From contig JBAZPT010000003.1 in NCBI GenBank assembly GCA_041645535.1, positions 1 through 64,000 of the forward strand: a stretch of 64,000 bases of DNA, in the 5' to 3' direction. This DNA is from JBAZPT01 sp041645535 (GTDB lineage Bacteria > Patescibacteriota > Minisyncoccia > Moranbacterales > UBA2206). The notes under the pieces were generated by a model. It was not told the origin of the DNA, searched no databases, and saw only the letters and a list, made by a program, of their open reading frames with translations. The position numbers were made by a program, and so were the translations under genes. Of this stretch, positions 14,841 through 22,959 are shown piece by piece (the stretch's first letter is position 1; the number at the start of each line of letters is the position of its first letter).

Positions 14841-16667
14841 TTAAAATTTCTTTTCTATATCTTCAATCAATTTGGTTATATTGTCCATAGTCGTTTTATC
14901 TAAACTAATCACTGTTCCATTCTGACAAATTTCCAAAAATTTCTTGGCGATTAAAACCTTATCTAATTTTGCTTTTTTAACATGTGCAGAATTTGTTTCG
15001 GTATAGGTTTTACTTTCATCGCCAAGAACAAATTTTTTAAAATCAGATGGCGAGAAAACATCCTCAATACTTCCTGCTGTATTCAAAACCGAAAGAATTA
15101 AATCTTTTGTAACTAACCAGTTATCTTGTAAATTTTTCTCGCCGTCTTTCTTGCCTTGATCATTATCGTAGAGATAAACAACTTTTCCGCCCCAACCATG
15201 CAAAATTGTTCCGACATACGGCATATTTCCACATCCACCGCCGAAAATAAAGTTTACACTATCCTTATTGAGTATTTTCTTGAAAGCATTTAAATAATAA
15301 ACATCGGAAGGCCCCTCAACAATCGCATTATTAACTTTGTCCAGTGCGGAAATTCCAGCGTTTAATTCTAATCCTATTGCCGTTAAAATAGGAGTGAGTG
15401 TTTCTTTATCTGCCAAAGCGTGAACTTTATTTTCAATCTCTGTTCCTGATTTTTTAGTGCGATGAACTAATCTAACTCTATTCAGTTTATCGGCTTCTAA
15501 AAGATACGGCGAGTGCGTGGAAAAAAGTAGTTGAACTTCTTTTGCTGAATCTTCAAGTTTGCCTAAAATATCCTCTTGAGCTTTAGCGTGCAAAAACAAA
15601 CCTGGCTCGTCAATTAAAATTATGTTTGGGATTTTTTCATTTGCTCGTGCCGAAACTTTTATATAAAACGCAAGGTGCCACTGCCGTCCTTTGCTTCGCA
15701 AGCTCGGCTCATAAGGATAACCGTCTTCTTTTATCCAAAAATAAAGATGTTCTGAATCCCAATTAATGCTTAAATTTGAAACATCTTGTGTCCAAAATTT
15801 TTCATAATCTTTATTAAGTTTGATGTTTATATCGTCCTTATGTTTTTCCTTGCCTCGATCATCAGTACCTTTTATTGTTGATATTTTCAAATCACTAATT
15901 ACGGATAAATCTTTAATCCACTCGTTATTTTCCAATTCAGCGAATGGGATTTTGTTCGGAAAAATATCTTCAAAAGAATTAAACAAAATGAAATTTGGTA
16001 TCCATTGCTTTAGGGCGTTCAAAAATTTTGTTTCGGTGGCAAAAAGATTTTCAAGATTATTTATATCTGTTTCTGTTTCAGCAAGCAACTTTGAAAACAT
16101 GTCGCGTTCTTTTTCTTCTATTTGAGCTACATTTGGCGTTGTGGCATTTTTGAAGTTGATAAAAAGCGTTTTTTCGCTAGCAAAATCTGAAAATTCAAAA
16201 TCGAATAAGCTACCACCCAATGCTTCGTATTTTGTGCGAATAGTTTTAATTTTACTCCATTTATCATTTATAGATTTTTGAATTTTCTCAATTTCTTTGC
16301 TACCAAAAATTTCATTTTGCAAAGTACTTTTACCGAATGAATAAACATCGGGAAAAGTTTTAATCAATTCAATCTCAATATCAGTTGTCGCTTTTAGCGG
16401 GCTTTTTATTTCTTCAAGAATTTCCCTGATAGTATCTTTTTCAACAGTAAAAGTTATTGAAATTTCTGGTACAGATTCAGGTGATTTTATTGGTTTTGCA
16501 GATTCCCTGATCTTTTTATCAGTATCAAAATCTTCTAACGCTTCAAGAATGGATGTTTTGCCCGATTCATTTTTTCCAGCGAGAATAGTAATTGTATCAG
16601 TCAAATAACAATCACCGCTATCTGTGATTGATTTATAATTTGTAATTTTGAATTTCTTTAGCTTCAT
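14841..16667 (-). CDS. OLD-family ATPase/TOPRIM nuclease
   Basis: A 608-residue overcoming-lysogenization-defect (OLD) type protein. It has an ABC-like ATPase domain with Walker A GKNESGKTS (31-39) and Walker B ILIDEPGLFLHA, then a C-terminal TOPRIM nuclease with the glutamate in VEGPSD and the aspartates in LYDNDQGKKDG. OLD nucleases act in anti-phage systems such as Gabija. It is the last gene of an XRE-methyltransferase-endonuclease-OLD operon (7-bp gap), which suggests an accessory effector of a restriction system. Its stop codon is the first base triplet inside the left repeat. Confidence 0.87.
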   Translation of the reverse strand: MKLKKFKITNYKSITDSGDCYLTDTITILAGKNESGKTSILEALEDFDTDKKIRESAKPIKSPESVPEISITFTVEKDTIREILEEIKSPLKATTDIEIELIKTFPDVYSFGKSTLQNEIFGSKEIEKIQKSINDKWSKIKTIRTKYEALGGSLFDFEFSDFASEKTLFINFKNATTPNVAQIEEKERDMFSKLLAETETDINNLENLFATETKFLNALKQWIPNFILFNSFEDIFPNKIPFAELENNEWIKDLSVISDLKISTIKGTDDRGKEKHKDDINIKLNKDYEKFWTQDVSNLSINWDSEHLYFWIKEDGYPYEPSLRSKGRQWHLAFYIKVSARANEKIPNIILIDEPGLFLHAKAQEDILGKLEDSAKEVQLLFSTHSPYLLEADKLNRVRLVHRTKKSGTEIENKVHALADKETLTPILTAIGLELNAGISALDKVNNAIVEGPSDVYYLNAFKKILNKDSVNFIFGGGCGNMPYVGTILHGWGGKVVYLYDNDQGKKDGEKNLQDNWLVTKDLILSVLNTAGSIEDVFSPSDFKKFVLGDESKTYTETNSAHVKKAKLDKVLIAKKFLEICQNGTVISLDKTTMDNITKLIEDIEKKF

Positions 16668-16674
16668 AATAATT

Positions 16675-17781
16675 CTATTCTTTAACTACAAAAATGACAT
16701 CTGATGTAGTTTTATAATTTTTACCGTCCATCCAGTCAAATTCTATATCAAGCTTAGATGTATCCTTTGCACTAAACTTATCGAGATAAGAATTTACCTC
16801 ATCACCCAAAAGCTCAATGTTTCTTTTCATTTTCCAGCTTTCTTCCATATTTTCCTTGTCGATCAAAACTAAGAATAGACGATTAGCAGCATCAAATCTG
16901 CGCTCGCCTTGTTCCTCATAAAGCCATTTTATAAGAGATTTTTTATTCTTAATAGTGTCCTCAACAATTTTCCAGCGGGATTCTTTAAATTCTTGAATGA
17001 ATTTTTTAGATTCTCTATCAGTCCTTTCAGAGATACGAGTTAATAATTCCGACATTAAAGATTTATCTTTCTGAGTTTTGTCGTACTGAATACCCTTGGT
17101 TTTTGCAAATCGTTTTAGAAGTTGAAGCTCTGTTGGTAAGCCAAGCGCTTTTCGTTTCGCAAGCATATATCCTTCGGGGAAATATGTAACTTTTAGATCA
17201 AAGGGGACATCCGAAACAAAAAAGTCCACTTTTTTGATTAAGCCAACAGTAGGAATAACTTTTTTATTATCCTTAAAAATATCTTCGATCAAAATTGAAG
17301 TCCAGTGATTGAACCATGAGGACTGCACATATCCTCGCATACTTGCGTGGATTTCATTTTCAATTTTCTTATTCAAAAGATCAAAATCTTTAATCTTTTT
17401 GATGTAGTTATCAACGATACTTTTCTCGAGATTGTTTTGATAAATTCCTCCCCAATCAAGCACCTTCATTTTGTATAATTCCGAAACAAGCTTTGTTTCA
17501 TTTGCTTTTCGTTCTGCACGTTCGACTAAATAAGTTTGTGCAATAAACTTATCAACAATTTTTTCGTCCACTTTAGACGCGTAGATATGCTCAAAAAGTG
17601 CAGAATTTTTTATATCTTCACAATCAATATTTGCGATACCACAAAATTTAACCATTAACTCTTTTCTCGAGATTGATCGGAGTTTCAACCAATACACACT
17701 CCCGTCTTCCTTGAGAAGAATATCAAACTTATTATCTTGATATAATTGCTTAAAATGATGAAAATTATTTTTTGTAGTCAT
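16675..17781 (-). CDS. Probable restriction endonuclease (PD-(D/E)XK type)
   Basis: A 368-residue protein not assigned to a named family. The stretch KKVDFFVSDVPFDLKVTYFP (about 184-203) has the D...DLK spacing of a PD-(D/E)XK nuclease core preceded by a helix-rich N-terminal part. It lies 12 bp after a class-D12 adenine methyltransferase gene on the same strand, which is where a type II endonuclease would be expected. I infer it to be the cognate nuclease. Confirmation needs a fold search. Confidence 0.62.
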   Translation of the reverse strand: MTTKNNFHHFKQLYQDNKFDILLKEDGSVYWLKLRSISRKELMVKFCGIANIDCEDIKNSALFEHIYASKVDEKIVDKFIAQTYLVERAERKANETKLVSELYKMKVLDWGGIYQNNLEKSIVDNYIKKIKDFDLLNKKIENEIHASMRGYVQSSWFNHWTSILIEDIFKDNKKVIPTVGLIKKVDFFVSDVPFDLKVTYFPEGYMLAKRKALGLPTELQLLKRFAKTKGIQYDKTQKDKSLMSELLTRISERTDRESKKFIQEFKESRWKIVEDTIKNKKSLIKWLYEEQGERRFDAANRLFLVLIDKENMEESWKMKRNIELLGDEVNSYLDKFSAKDTSKLDIEFDWMDGKNYKTTSDVIFVVKE

Positions 17782-17793
17782 ATATATTCCTTA

Positions 17794-18858
17794 TTAATTA
17801 TAGCAATAAAATAAATACTCTCTCGTACCCTTTTTTGAGCCTTTCCCCCCATAATGATTTTGATATTCATGCTCAAAAACTTTTACTTTTTTATATTTTT
17901 CAATCAACTTTATCAACATATCCTTATCTGGATAACTTTGACTATTATATGAAATCAGCCAGTACGGGATATGTTTACTATTTTCAAATAGTTTTTCGAA
18001 GGATTCTTTAATCTCTGTTTTTTGAACAAATCCACTTTCTTTTTTAGGAAAATAAGATTTTGTTCCATTTACAAATTCCTTATCTTTCCAATATTCAACA
18101 TAAGTTTCGAGAAAATGATAAAAAGCCTGATAATCGGGGTGGCAACCGCAATACGGGGGATCAAAATAAACAAGATCAATGTTTTTTAATTTTTTTATCA
18201 GTGAAATTGTATCTTCGCAATAAACAATATTCTCGTTGTCGTTATCAAAAACCGCTTCATTATAATCATTGACCAAATCTAAAAATAATTGCTTTATAGG
18301 TTTTGCTATCGATGGGTTTCTTTTGATTCTGTTTTCATCCTTACTATACCTCAATGCGCTTGTATGAGCGAAATGGCCAAGCAATATTTTTCGTGTTAAA
18401 GCTCTGTTTATAACAGAAAATGCTAGAGATTTTTTATACTCATTATCTAAAAGATCAATATTAGCTCGAAAATTATCTAAAAATTTAGCCTGGTCTTTTT
18501 CAAAAAAAACGTTAGTAAAAACATCTTCAATCAATGAACCTGCTTGTACATTTTTTTTAAATAACAGCGCAATATCTTCTTCGGTTAATGTAATATTTTT
18601 ATTTTCAATAACAGCCTTTGCTATATGATAATTAAACTTTAGAAAATCATTACTGATAACTTTTTTACCTTTAGATTTAAAATAATAACCAACTACAGAA
18701 GTTCCGCTAAAAGCATCGAATATGGTTTCAATGTTTTGTGGTGAATTTTCAAAAATCCATTTAACAAGCCTCTCCTTACTTCCTAAATACTGCGTTTTTG
18801 GAAGCCTGTGAGCTTTCATTTTTTCACCGAATAAACTTGTTTGGGATTTTATTATCAT
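17794..18858 (-). CDS. D12-class adenine-specific DNA methyltransferase
   Basis: A 354-residue N6-adenine DNA methyltransferase. The SAM-binding motif is FDAFSGTSVVGYYFKSKG (about 46-63) and the catalytic motif is DPPYCG, preceded by LVYF. KTQYLGSKERL near the N-terminus fits the D12 class. It would protect host DNA against the adjacent endonuclease. It directly follows an XRE regulator (2-bp gap), as in controller-protein restriction systems. Confidence 0.9.
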   Translation of the reverse strand: MIIKSQTSLFGEKMKAHRLPKTQYLGSKERLVKWIFENSPQNIETIFDAFSGTSVVGYYFKSKGKKVISNDFLKFNYHIAKAVIENKNITLTEEDIALLFKKNVQAGSLIEDVFTNVFFEKDQAKFLDNFRANIDLLDNEYKKSLAFSVINRALTRKILLGHFAHTSALRYSKDENRIKRNPSIAKPIKQLFLDLVNDYNEAVFDNDNENIVYCEDTISLIKKLKNIDLVYFDPPYCGCHPDYQAFYHFLETYVEYWKDKEFVNGTKSYFPKKESGFVQKTEIKESFEKLFENSKHIPYWLISYNSQSYPDKDMLIKLIEKYKKVKVFEHEYQNHYGGKGSKKGTREYLFYCYN

Positions 18859-18860
18859 AA

Positions 18861-19064
18861 TTACTTTATTAAATCATCAACGCCAACTTCAAGCGCCTTG
18901 GCGATCTTAGTTAGTGTTTCAATAGTTGGGTTTGTATTTACACCATTTTCAACCTTAACAATGGTATTCAGCGATAAATCAGCAAGGCGAGCAATCTTTT
19001 CGAGAGATAGCCCTTTTTTAGCTCGCAGTTTCTTTAAGTTTTCAGCAATTTTATTATTTGACAT
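18861..19064 (-). CDS. XRE-family controller regulator (module B)
   Basis: A 67-residue Cro/C1-type helix-turn-helix protein (LRAKKGLSLEKIARLADLSLNTIVKVE). It is the first gene of the restriction-OLD operon, in the place and size of a C-protein that delays nuclease expression. It resembles the module A regulator. An inverted 11-bp pair upstream may be its operator. Confidence 0.88.
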   Translation of the reverse strand: MSNNKIAENLKKLRAKKGLSLEKIARLADLSLNTIVKVENGVNTNPTIETLTKIAKALEVGVDDLIK

Positions 19065-19083
19065 ATCTTTCGTAATTGTTTAA

Positions 19084-19135
19084 CATTATAGTATATAGAA
19101 TATAATATAAAGGTTTCTTTCTTGATACTATAATG
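19084..19135 (-). promoter_or_regulatory. Promoter/operator of the module B operon
   Basis: CATTATAGTAT (19084-19094) and ATACTATAATG (19125-19135) form an inverted pair 30 bp apart upstream of the XRE start. Each arm contains a TATAAT-like word, and the one nearer the gene gives TATAAT on the minus strand. This is a candidate operator for the XRE protein. Confidence 0.5.
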
Positions 19136-19230
19136 ATAACTAATTTTAACAATTTTGTAAATGAATCTTTAGGGAGTTCCTTAGCGTTGCCCGCGAATGG
19201 GTTGGGTGGGTCAAGGGCAACATCTCTTTC

Positions 19231-19479
19231 GGTGGCGCATTTTGCTTTGCAAAATACGAAATTCGGAAATGAAAAAGGAAAGGTTCAAAAACCCGCCCGC
19301 ATTCCTCCCCAGACCCCTCCTGCGGGCGGGAAGAAAGCCGAGGCGGGGCAATTCCATTCCCCCAGAAAAATAGTTTGCCCCGCCGACCTGTCCGCCGTAG
19401 CTTTAGCGGAGGCGGAGTCCAAATTAGTTTTCAGGATTTTCGTCAAAAAAAGTTCGAACATCAATCAAAAAACACCGCC
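19231..19479 (-). repeat. Terminal inverted repeat of module B, right copy
   Basis: Reverse complement of 14592-14840, ending at the core ACACCGCC (19472-19479). The inner hairpin here is ATTTTGCTTTGCAAAAT (19239-19255) in place of the 17-bp hairpin in the other copy. No gene lies in 19136-19722 apart from these repeats. Frames that appear here are translations of the repeats. Confidence 0.88.
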
Positions 19480-19608
19480 AATTTTCACTTTTTGTGAAAT
19501 CGTAAGAAACAGCCTCGGCGCAAAGCGCCTCGGCATGGTATTTTTCCGCTATTTTGAAGGCATTTTTGAAATCCAAAACCAAAGTGCGGTCGGCAATGCG
19601 GAAGTTCG
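19475..19608 (-). repeat. Terminal inverted repeat of recombinase module 2, left copy
   Basis: 134 bp matching, in reverse complement, the end of recombinase 2 at 21092-21225, with one mismatch seen. Beyond it two extra hairpins (19609-19640) interrupt the match. The homology resumes to about 19690, where a different hairpin (19656-19674) replaces the one at 21052-21073. Confidence 0.85.
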
Positions 19609-19722
19609 CAGAGCGAAGCTCTGGCAAAATGAAATTTTGCAAACCAATCTTTTTTCTTTCGCTTTCAGCGAAAGGTTGAGCGTATTTTTCTTTGATTGCC
19701 CAAAAACTAATTTCAAAACAAT

Positions 19723-21252
19723 ATGGACAACATAAATTTACAAACCAAAAAGATTTTTCTCTATGCTCGCAAATCCACGGACGAGCCAGAGCGACAAGTG
19801 CTTTCCATTGAGGCGCAAATGTTTGAGTTGCGGGAATATGCCAAAAAGGAAGGTTTGAATATCGTCCGTGAATTTGTAGAAAGCAAAACCGCCAAAGAGC
19901 CGGGGCGAGAGATTTTCAACGACATGATCGCAAGCATAGAGAAAAATGAAGCCGAAGGAATTTTAGCGTGGCACCCCGACAGATTGGCGAGAAATAGCAT
20001 AGACGGCGGACGGATAATCTATCTTGTAGATACTGGAAAAATCACCACGCTAAAATTTCCAACTTTTTGGTTTGATCCGACACCACAGGGAAAATTTATG
20101 TTGTCAATCGCTTTTGGGCAATCAAAATATTATGTGGATAATCTTTCGGAAAATATAAAGAGGGGTATTCGCCAGAAATTGCGAAATGGAATATGGCCCG
20201 CTTGGGCGCCACTTGGCTATGTGAATGACAAAAACGCTCGCTGTATCGCTGTGGACAAAGAAAAGGCAAAGTATATCAAGCGGGCTTTTGAAATGTACTC
20301 AACTGGCGAATATCCCCTCGCTCAAATTCGAAAGATTATCAATTCCATTGGCTTGGTTGGCAAGAAAGGCAAAATGCTTTCCGTCTCAAATTATCAGTAT
20401 ATGCTCAAGAACAAAATCTATTACGGCATGATTGAGTATAACGGCGAACTGTATGACGGAAAGCATGAACCGATTATCACAAAGAAACTTTTTGATTCCG
20501 TTCAAGAAGTGATGGCGAACAAGAGCAAACCAAAATCGCCAAAACTCAAACCTTATGTTTTTAGAGGATTTTTCCGTTGCGGAGAATGTGGCTGTTTCAT
20601 TACCACCGAAACACAAAAGGGACATAACTATTTGCGATGTACAAAACGGAAAAATCCTTGCTCGCAGAGATATGCAAGAGAGGACGCCATCACTTCTCAA
20701 ATAAAAGAGGAAATCAAAAAAGTTTCTTTGTCTTCCGCTTGGGCAAATGCTTCAATCAATTATTTTGAAAATGAGAAAATGAAAATTGCCCAAGCGGAAA
20801 GCTCTTTCGCCCAAAAAGCGAGAAATGAGCTTGTGGAGATAGAAACAAAACTTGATCGTTTGCTTGACTTGCAACTAAACGGCAATTTGTCGCAAGCGGA
20901 ATATACCGCTAAAAAGCACAAGCTCATTCTCGCTAAAAAAGATTTGGAAGAAAAAATCTCTGCTTTTGGGCGAAAGAGCAATAATCGGTTCGAACTTGCC
21001 ATTGCCTTTCTAAAAGACGCCAACCAAGCCGAAAAATACGCTCAACAAGAAAATCCCGAAAGGATTCGGGATTTTCTCAAAAAGATTGGTTCGAACTTCC
21101 GCATTGCCGACCGCACTTTGGTTTTGGATTTCAAAAATGCCTTCAAAATTGCGGAAAAATACCATGCCGAGGCGCTTTGCGCCGAGGCTGTTTCTTACGA
21201 TTTCACAAAAAGTGAAAATTGGCGGAGAGGGAGGGATTCGAACCCTCGATAA
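19723..21252 (+). CDS. Large serine recombinase (recombinase 2)
   Basis: A 509-residue large serine recombinase homologous to recombinase 1. Nucleophile S18 lies in LYARKSTD, with the arginine motif HPDRLARN, then the Recombinase domain, a zinc ribbon CGECGCF...CTKRKNPCSQRY, and a coiled coil. There is no obvious Shine-Dalgarno, but the ATG gives good alignment with recombinase 1. The frame runs through the core into the complement of tRNA-Ser(GCU), so the last ten residues (WRRGRDSNPR) are antisense to the tRNA. With the left-hand junction the tail would instead be WRCFLIDVRTFFDENPEN. Expected to integrate or invert DNA at the tRNA 3' end and related cores. Confidence 0.9.
   Translation: MDNINLQTKKIFLYARKSTDEPERQVLSIEAQMFELREYAKKEGLNIVREFVESKTAKEPGREIFNDMIASIEKNEAEGILAWHPDRLARNSIDGGRIIYLVDTGKITTLKFPTFWFDPTPQGKFMLSIAFGQSKYYVDNLSENIKRGIRQKLRNGIWPAWAPLGYVNDKNARCIAVDKEKAKYIKRAFEMYSTGEYPLAQIRKIINSIGLVGKKGKMLSVSNYQYMLKNKIYYGMIEYNGELYDGKHEPIITKKLFDSVQEVMANKSKPKSPKLKPYVFRGFFRCGECGCFITTETQKGHNYLRCTKRKNPCSQRYAREDAITSQIKEEIKKVSLSSAWANASINYFENEKMKIAQAESSFAQKARNELVEIETKLDRLLDLQLNGNLSQAEYTAKKHKLILAKKDLEEKISAFGRKSNNRFELAIAFLKDANQAEKYAQQENPERIRDFLKKIGSNFRIADRTLVLDFKNAFKIAEKYHAEALCAEAVSYDFTKSENWRRGRDSNPR
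21092..21225 (+). repeat. Terminal inverted repeat of recombinase module 2, right copy
   Basis: The last coding part of recombinase 2, ending in GGCGG at 21221-21225, where the module meets tRNA-Ser. Inverted copy at 19475-19608. Confidence 0.85.
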
Positions 21253-21313
21253 GGTTTTAAGGCCCTATAACAGGTTAGCAACCTATCGCTTTCAGCCACT
21301 CAGCCACCTCTCC
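21220..21313 (-). tRNA. tRNA-Ser(GCU)
   Basis: A 94-nt class-II tRNA: acceptor GGAGAGG paired with CCTCTCC, long variable arm, T-loop GGTTCGAATCC, anticodon GCT (21279-21277). The CCA end is encoded, and its complement TGGCGG is where recombinase module 2 joins. The tRNA remains intact, typical of an integration target. Confidence 0.93.
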
Positions 21314-21572
21314 TTATATATTTAGTATTTTTTGAACGCATCAGCCACCTTTCCAAATATGCTTAATAAAGTTTATCAATTATTCTCCAAAATATCAAGC
21401 CGATTGACATTTCTTAATTATTATGCTACTCTTTATTACAGGTGAATATTTTGCATTAGTTATTGGATTAGTTTTAGTTAGATAAGCTATCGAAGTAAGT
21501 CACCAGACCTGGACCCGCCTGCGCTTAAAGCTACGGCGAGGCGAAGCTAGAAAGGAAGGTGACTAAACTTAA

Positions 21573-21821
21573 ATGGCTTATCAAGACAACGACCGGCCGC
21601 AGCGCCAAATGTACGACATTACGGCTTTGAACATTACTTGTTCTGAATGCGGCGGCGCTATCACGCAGCTCCCGTTCGAACCGACTCAAAAAGACGACGG
21701 AACTTATGGAAAACTTTTTTGCTACGAATGTAACAAAAAAAGAATGAAAGACCGAGGCCCTCGCCGATCATTCGGTGGAGGCGGAGGAGGATTCGGAGGC
21801 GGAAGACAAAACAGATACTAA
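21573..21821 (+). CDS. CxxC-x17-CxxC zinc-binding protein
   Basis: An 82-residue protein with one zinc knuckle pair, CSEC...CYEC, separated by a loop of the length that defines the CxxC-x17-CxxC family, and a Gly/Arg-rich C-terminus (GGGGGGFGGG) like nucleic-acid-binding tails. It is very common in CPR genomes and of unknown role, possibly RNA-binding. It has a strong Shine-Dalgarno (GAAAGGAAGGTGA). The 21314-21572 gap upstream holds no gene but ends in a GC-rich palindromic word shared with module B (AAAGCTACGGCG). Confidence 0.85.
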   Translation: MAYQDNDRPQRQMYDITALNITCSECGGAITQLPFEPTQKDDGTYGKLFCYECNKKRMKDRGPRRSFGGGGGGFGGGRQNRY

Positions 21822-21834
21822 TCTGCTTTTGGAT

Positions 21835-21867
21835 AAAAAAAATCGCCCTTGCGGCGGTTTTTTTATT
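21835..21867 (+). terminator. Intrinsic terminator
   Basis: AAATCGCC-CTTG-CGGCGGTTT stem with a run of T, just after the zinc protein gene. Confidence 0.75.
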
Positions 21868-21872
21868 TGGTC

Positions 21873-21918
21873 GAGGTTTCACCTCTGATATGTTAAAACC
21901 AGGCCGAGGTGAAACCTC
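21873..21918. repeat. 13-bp inverted repeat touching the next gene's stop
   Basis: GAGGTTTCACCTC (21873-21885) and GAGGTGAAACCTC (21906-21918) are exact inverted copies around a 20-bp loop. Either a second terminator for the convergent gene or one of the mobile-looking palindromes of this genome. Confidence 0.6.
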
Positions 21919-22533
21919 TTAAATCCCCAGCAGCCGCTCAAAAGTATCCACCAAACTCGGATCCTGCTTTGCTTCCGGAATATATTCCAAAAGAACGCGC
22001 CGGATTTCCACCGGATCTTCGTCGTGAATGGGAATATGCACGAACGGCATCAGCATACTTTTGGTGTGCAGACTCACCACCTTAATGTCGTGCGGTTCAT
22101 AAAAAATCCAGAAAGACTTAATGTTGTCAAAATCATACATCTCGCGCCCGGCGATGATGCCGTCCTGCGTTACGGCGAAATCAATGGTCCGCGGTTCGCG
22201 GTTTAAAAAAATGTAACCGACGACTCCGATCAGGACAAAAGTGATCGCCATAATCGGACTGTCCGTATAAACCGCGTATCCGATGATCGCCAGGAGAACC
22301 AGCGCGACATACAAATACCATTTGCGCCCTCTTTCATATTTTTCATATTCCGGAGCCCGCCAGCGCAAAAGCGCGCCGGAGAAAATTTTTTCCATGGCCT
22401 CATTACGGAAGGATTTTTCTTCTTCAGCTTTATTTATATCCTCTTCCGGCTTTGTTGAAGAAAAAAATTTTTCCATTTTTTCCTTTTGCTCTGCTTCTTT
22501 TTTTTGCTCCTGTTCCGGACCGCTTATGTACAT
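21919..22533 (-). CDS. Two-helix membrane protein with PH-like C-terminal domain
   Basis: A 204-residue protein. A charged N-terminal region (1-55, Glu/Lys-rich) is followed by two membrane helices (about 72-88 and 93-110). A C-terminal beta-rich domain (about 115-175) holds FAVTQDGIIAGREMYDFDNIKSFWI, which looks like a bacterial PH-type membrane domain. A conserved CPR protein of unknown role. It stands alone, flanked by tRNA genes on one side. Confidence 0.75.
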   Translation of the reverse strand: MYISGPEQEQKKEAEQKEKMEKFFSSTKPEEDINKAEEEKSFRNEAMEKIFSGALLRWRAPEYEKYERGRKWYLYVALVLLAIIGYAVYTDSPIMAITFVLIGVVGYIFLNREPRTIDFAVTQDGIIAGREMYDFDNIKSFWIFYEPHDIKVVSLHTKSMLMPFVHIPIHDEDPVEIRRVLLEYIPEAKQDPSLVDTFERLLGI

Positions 22534-22582
22534 ATTATTTACAAATTTATTTTTAGCTGTTATTATGTTAAAATTGCGTCAT

Positions 22583-22669
22583 GGAAGCGTGGCCGAGTGG
22601 TTGAAGGCGACAGTCTTGAAAACTGTTGTGTCCGCAAGGGCATCGTAGGTTCGAATCCTACCGCTTCCG
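22583..22669 (+). tRNA. tRNA-Ser(UGA)
   Basis: An 87-nt class-II tRNA: acceptor GGAAGCG/CGCTTCC, anticodon TGA in loop CTTGAAA, long variable arm, T-loop GGTTCGAATCC. CCA is not encoded. Confidence 0.93.
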
Positions 22670-22680
22670 CTAGATAATTC

Positions 22681-22753
22681 GCGCTTATAGCTCAGTGGAT
22701 AGAGCGTCTGGTTGCGGTCCAGAAGGTCGCAGGTCCGATTCCTGCTAAGCGCA
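22681..22753 (+). tRNA. tRNA-Arg(GCG)
   Basis: A 73-nt tRNA: acceptor GCGCTTA/TAAGCGC, anticodon stem TCTGG/CCAGA around the loop TTGCGGT, giving anticodon GCG. Bacteria usually decode CGY with ACG edited to ICG, so a G34 Arg tRNA is unusual. CCA is not encoded. Confidence 0.88.
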
Positions 22754-22811
22754 CAAATCATGCACTTTCTTTATTATATAGCACGCAAGCCACGCCCGCA
22801 ACTTTTAGGGC

Positions 22812-22840
22812 TTGACTTTTTCGCCATTCTTTGCTTTAAT
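22812..22840 (+). promoter_or_regulatory. Promoter of the 93-aa gene
   Basis: TTGACT (22812-22817), 17-bp spacer, TTTAAT (22835-22840). A leader of about 110 nt follows and carries purine-rich words but no recognised riboswitch. Confidence 0.5.
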
Positions 22841-22959
22841 GGTTCTATAAGTTTTGCAGGGGAAAAGTTCTTTAAGAAAGGCAGGTGAAAAAAGTTTTTT
22901 TATTATTTTTCAGGGGGACTTATTCGGGGGAATAAAAAAATTATACTTAAGGAGGATTT

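Noticed and set aside
19133..19735. A 200-codon frame across the repeats before recombinase 2
   Set aside because: It translates the module B and recombinase 2 terminal repeats (partly the antisense of the recombinase end) and has no Shine-Dalgarno or family.
11351..21313. CRISPR array or phage genome in the accessory region
   Set aside because: No regularly spaced short direct repeats and no phage structural, portal or terminase genes. The repeats are long, inverted and few.
22579..22761. Short frames encoding GRDSNPR/RIRTYDALAD-like peptides over tRNA genes
   Set aside because: These are familiar antisense translations of tRNA genes, not proteins. The case at the end of recombinase 2 is kept only because a real gene runs into the tRNA.
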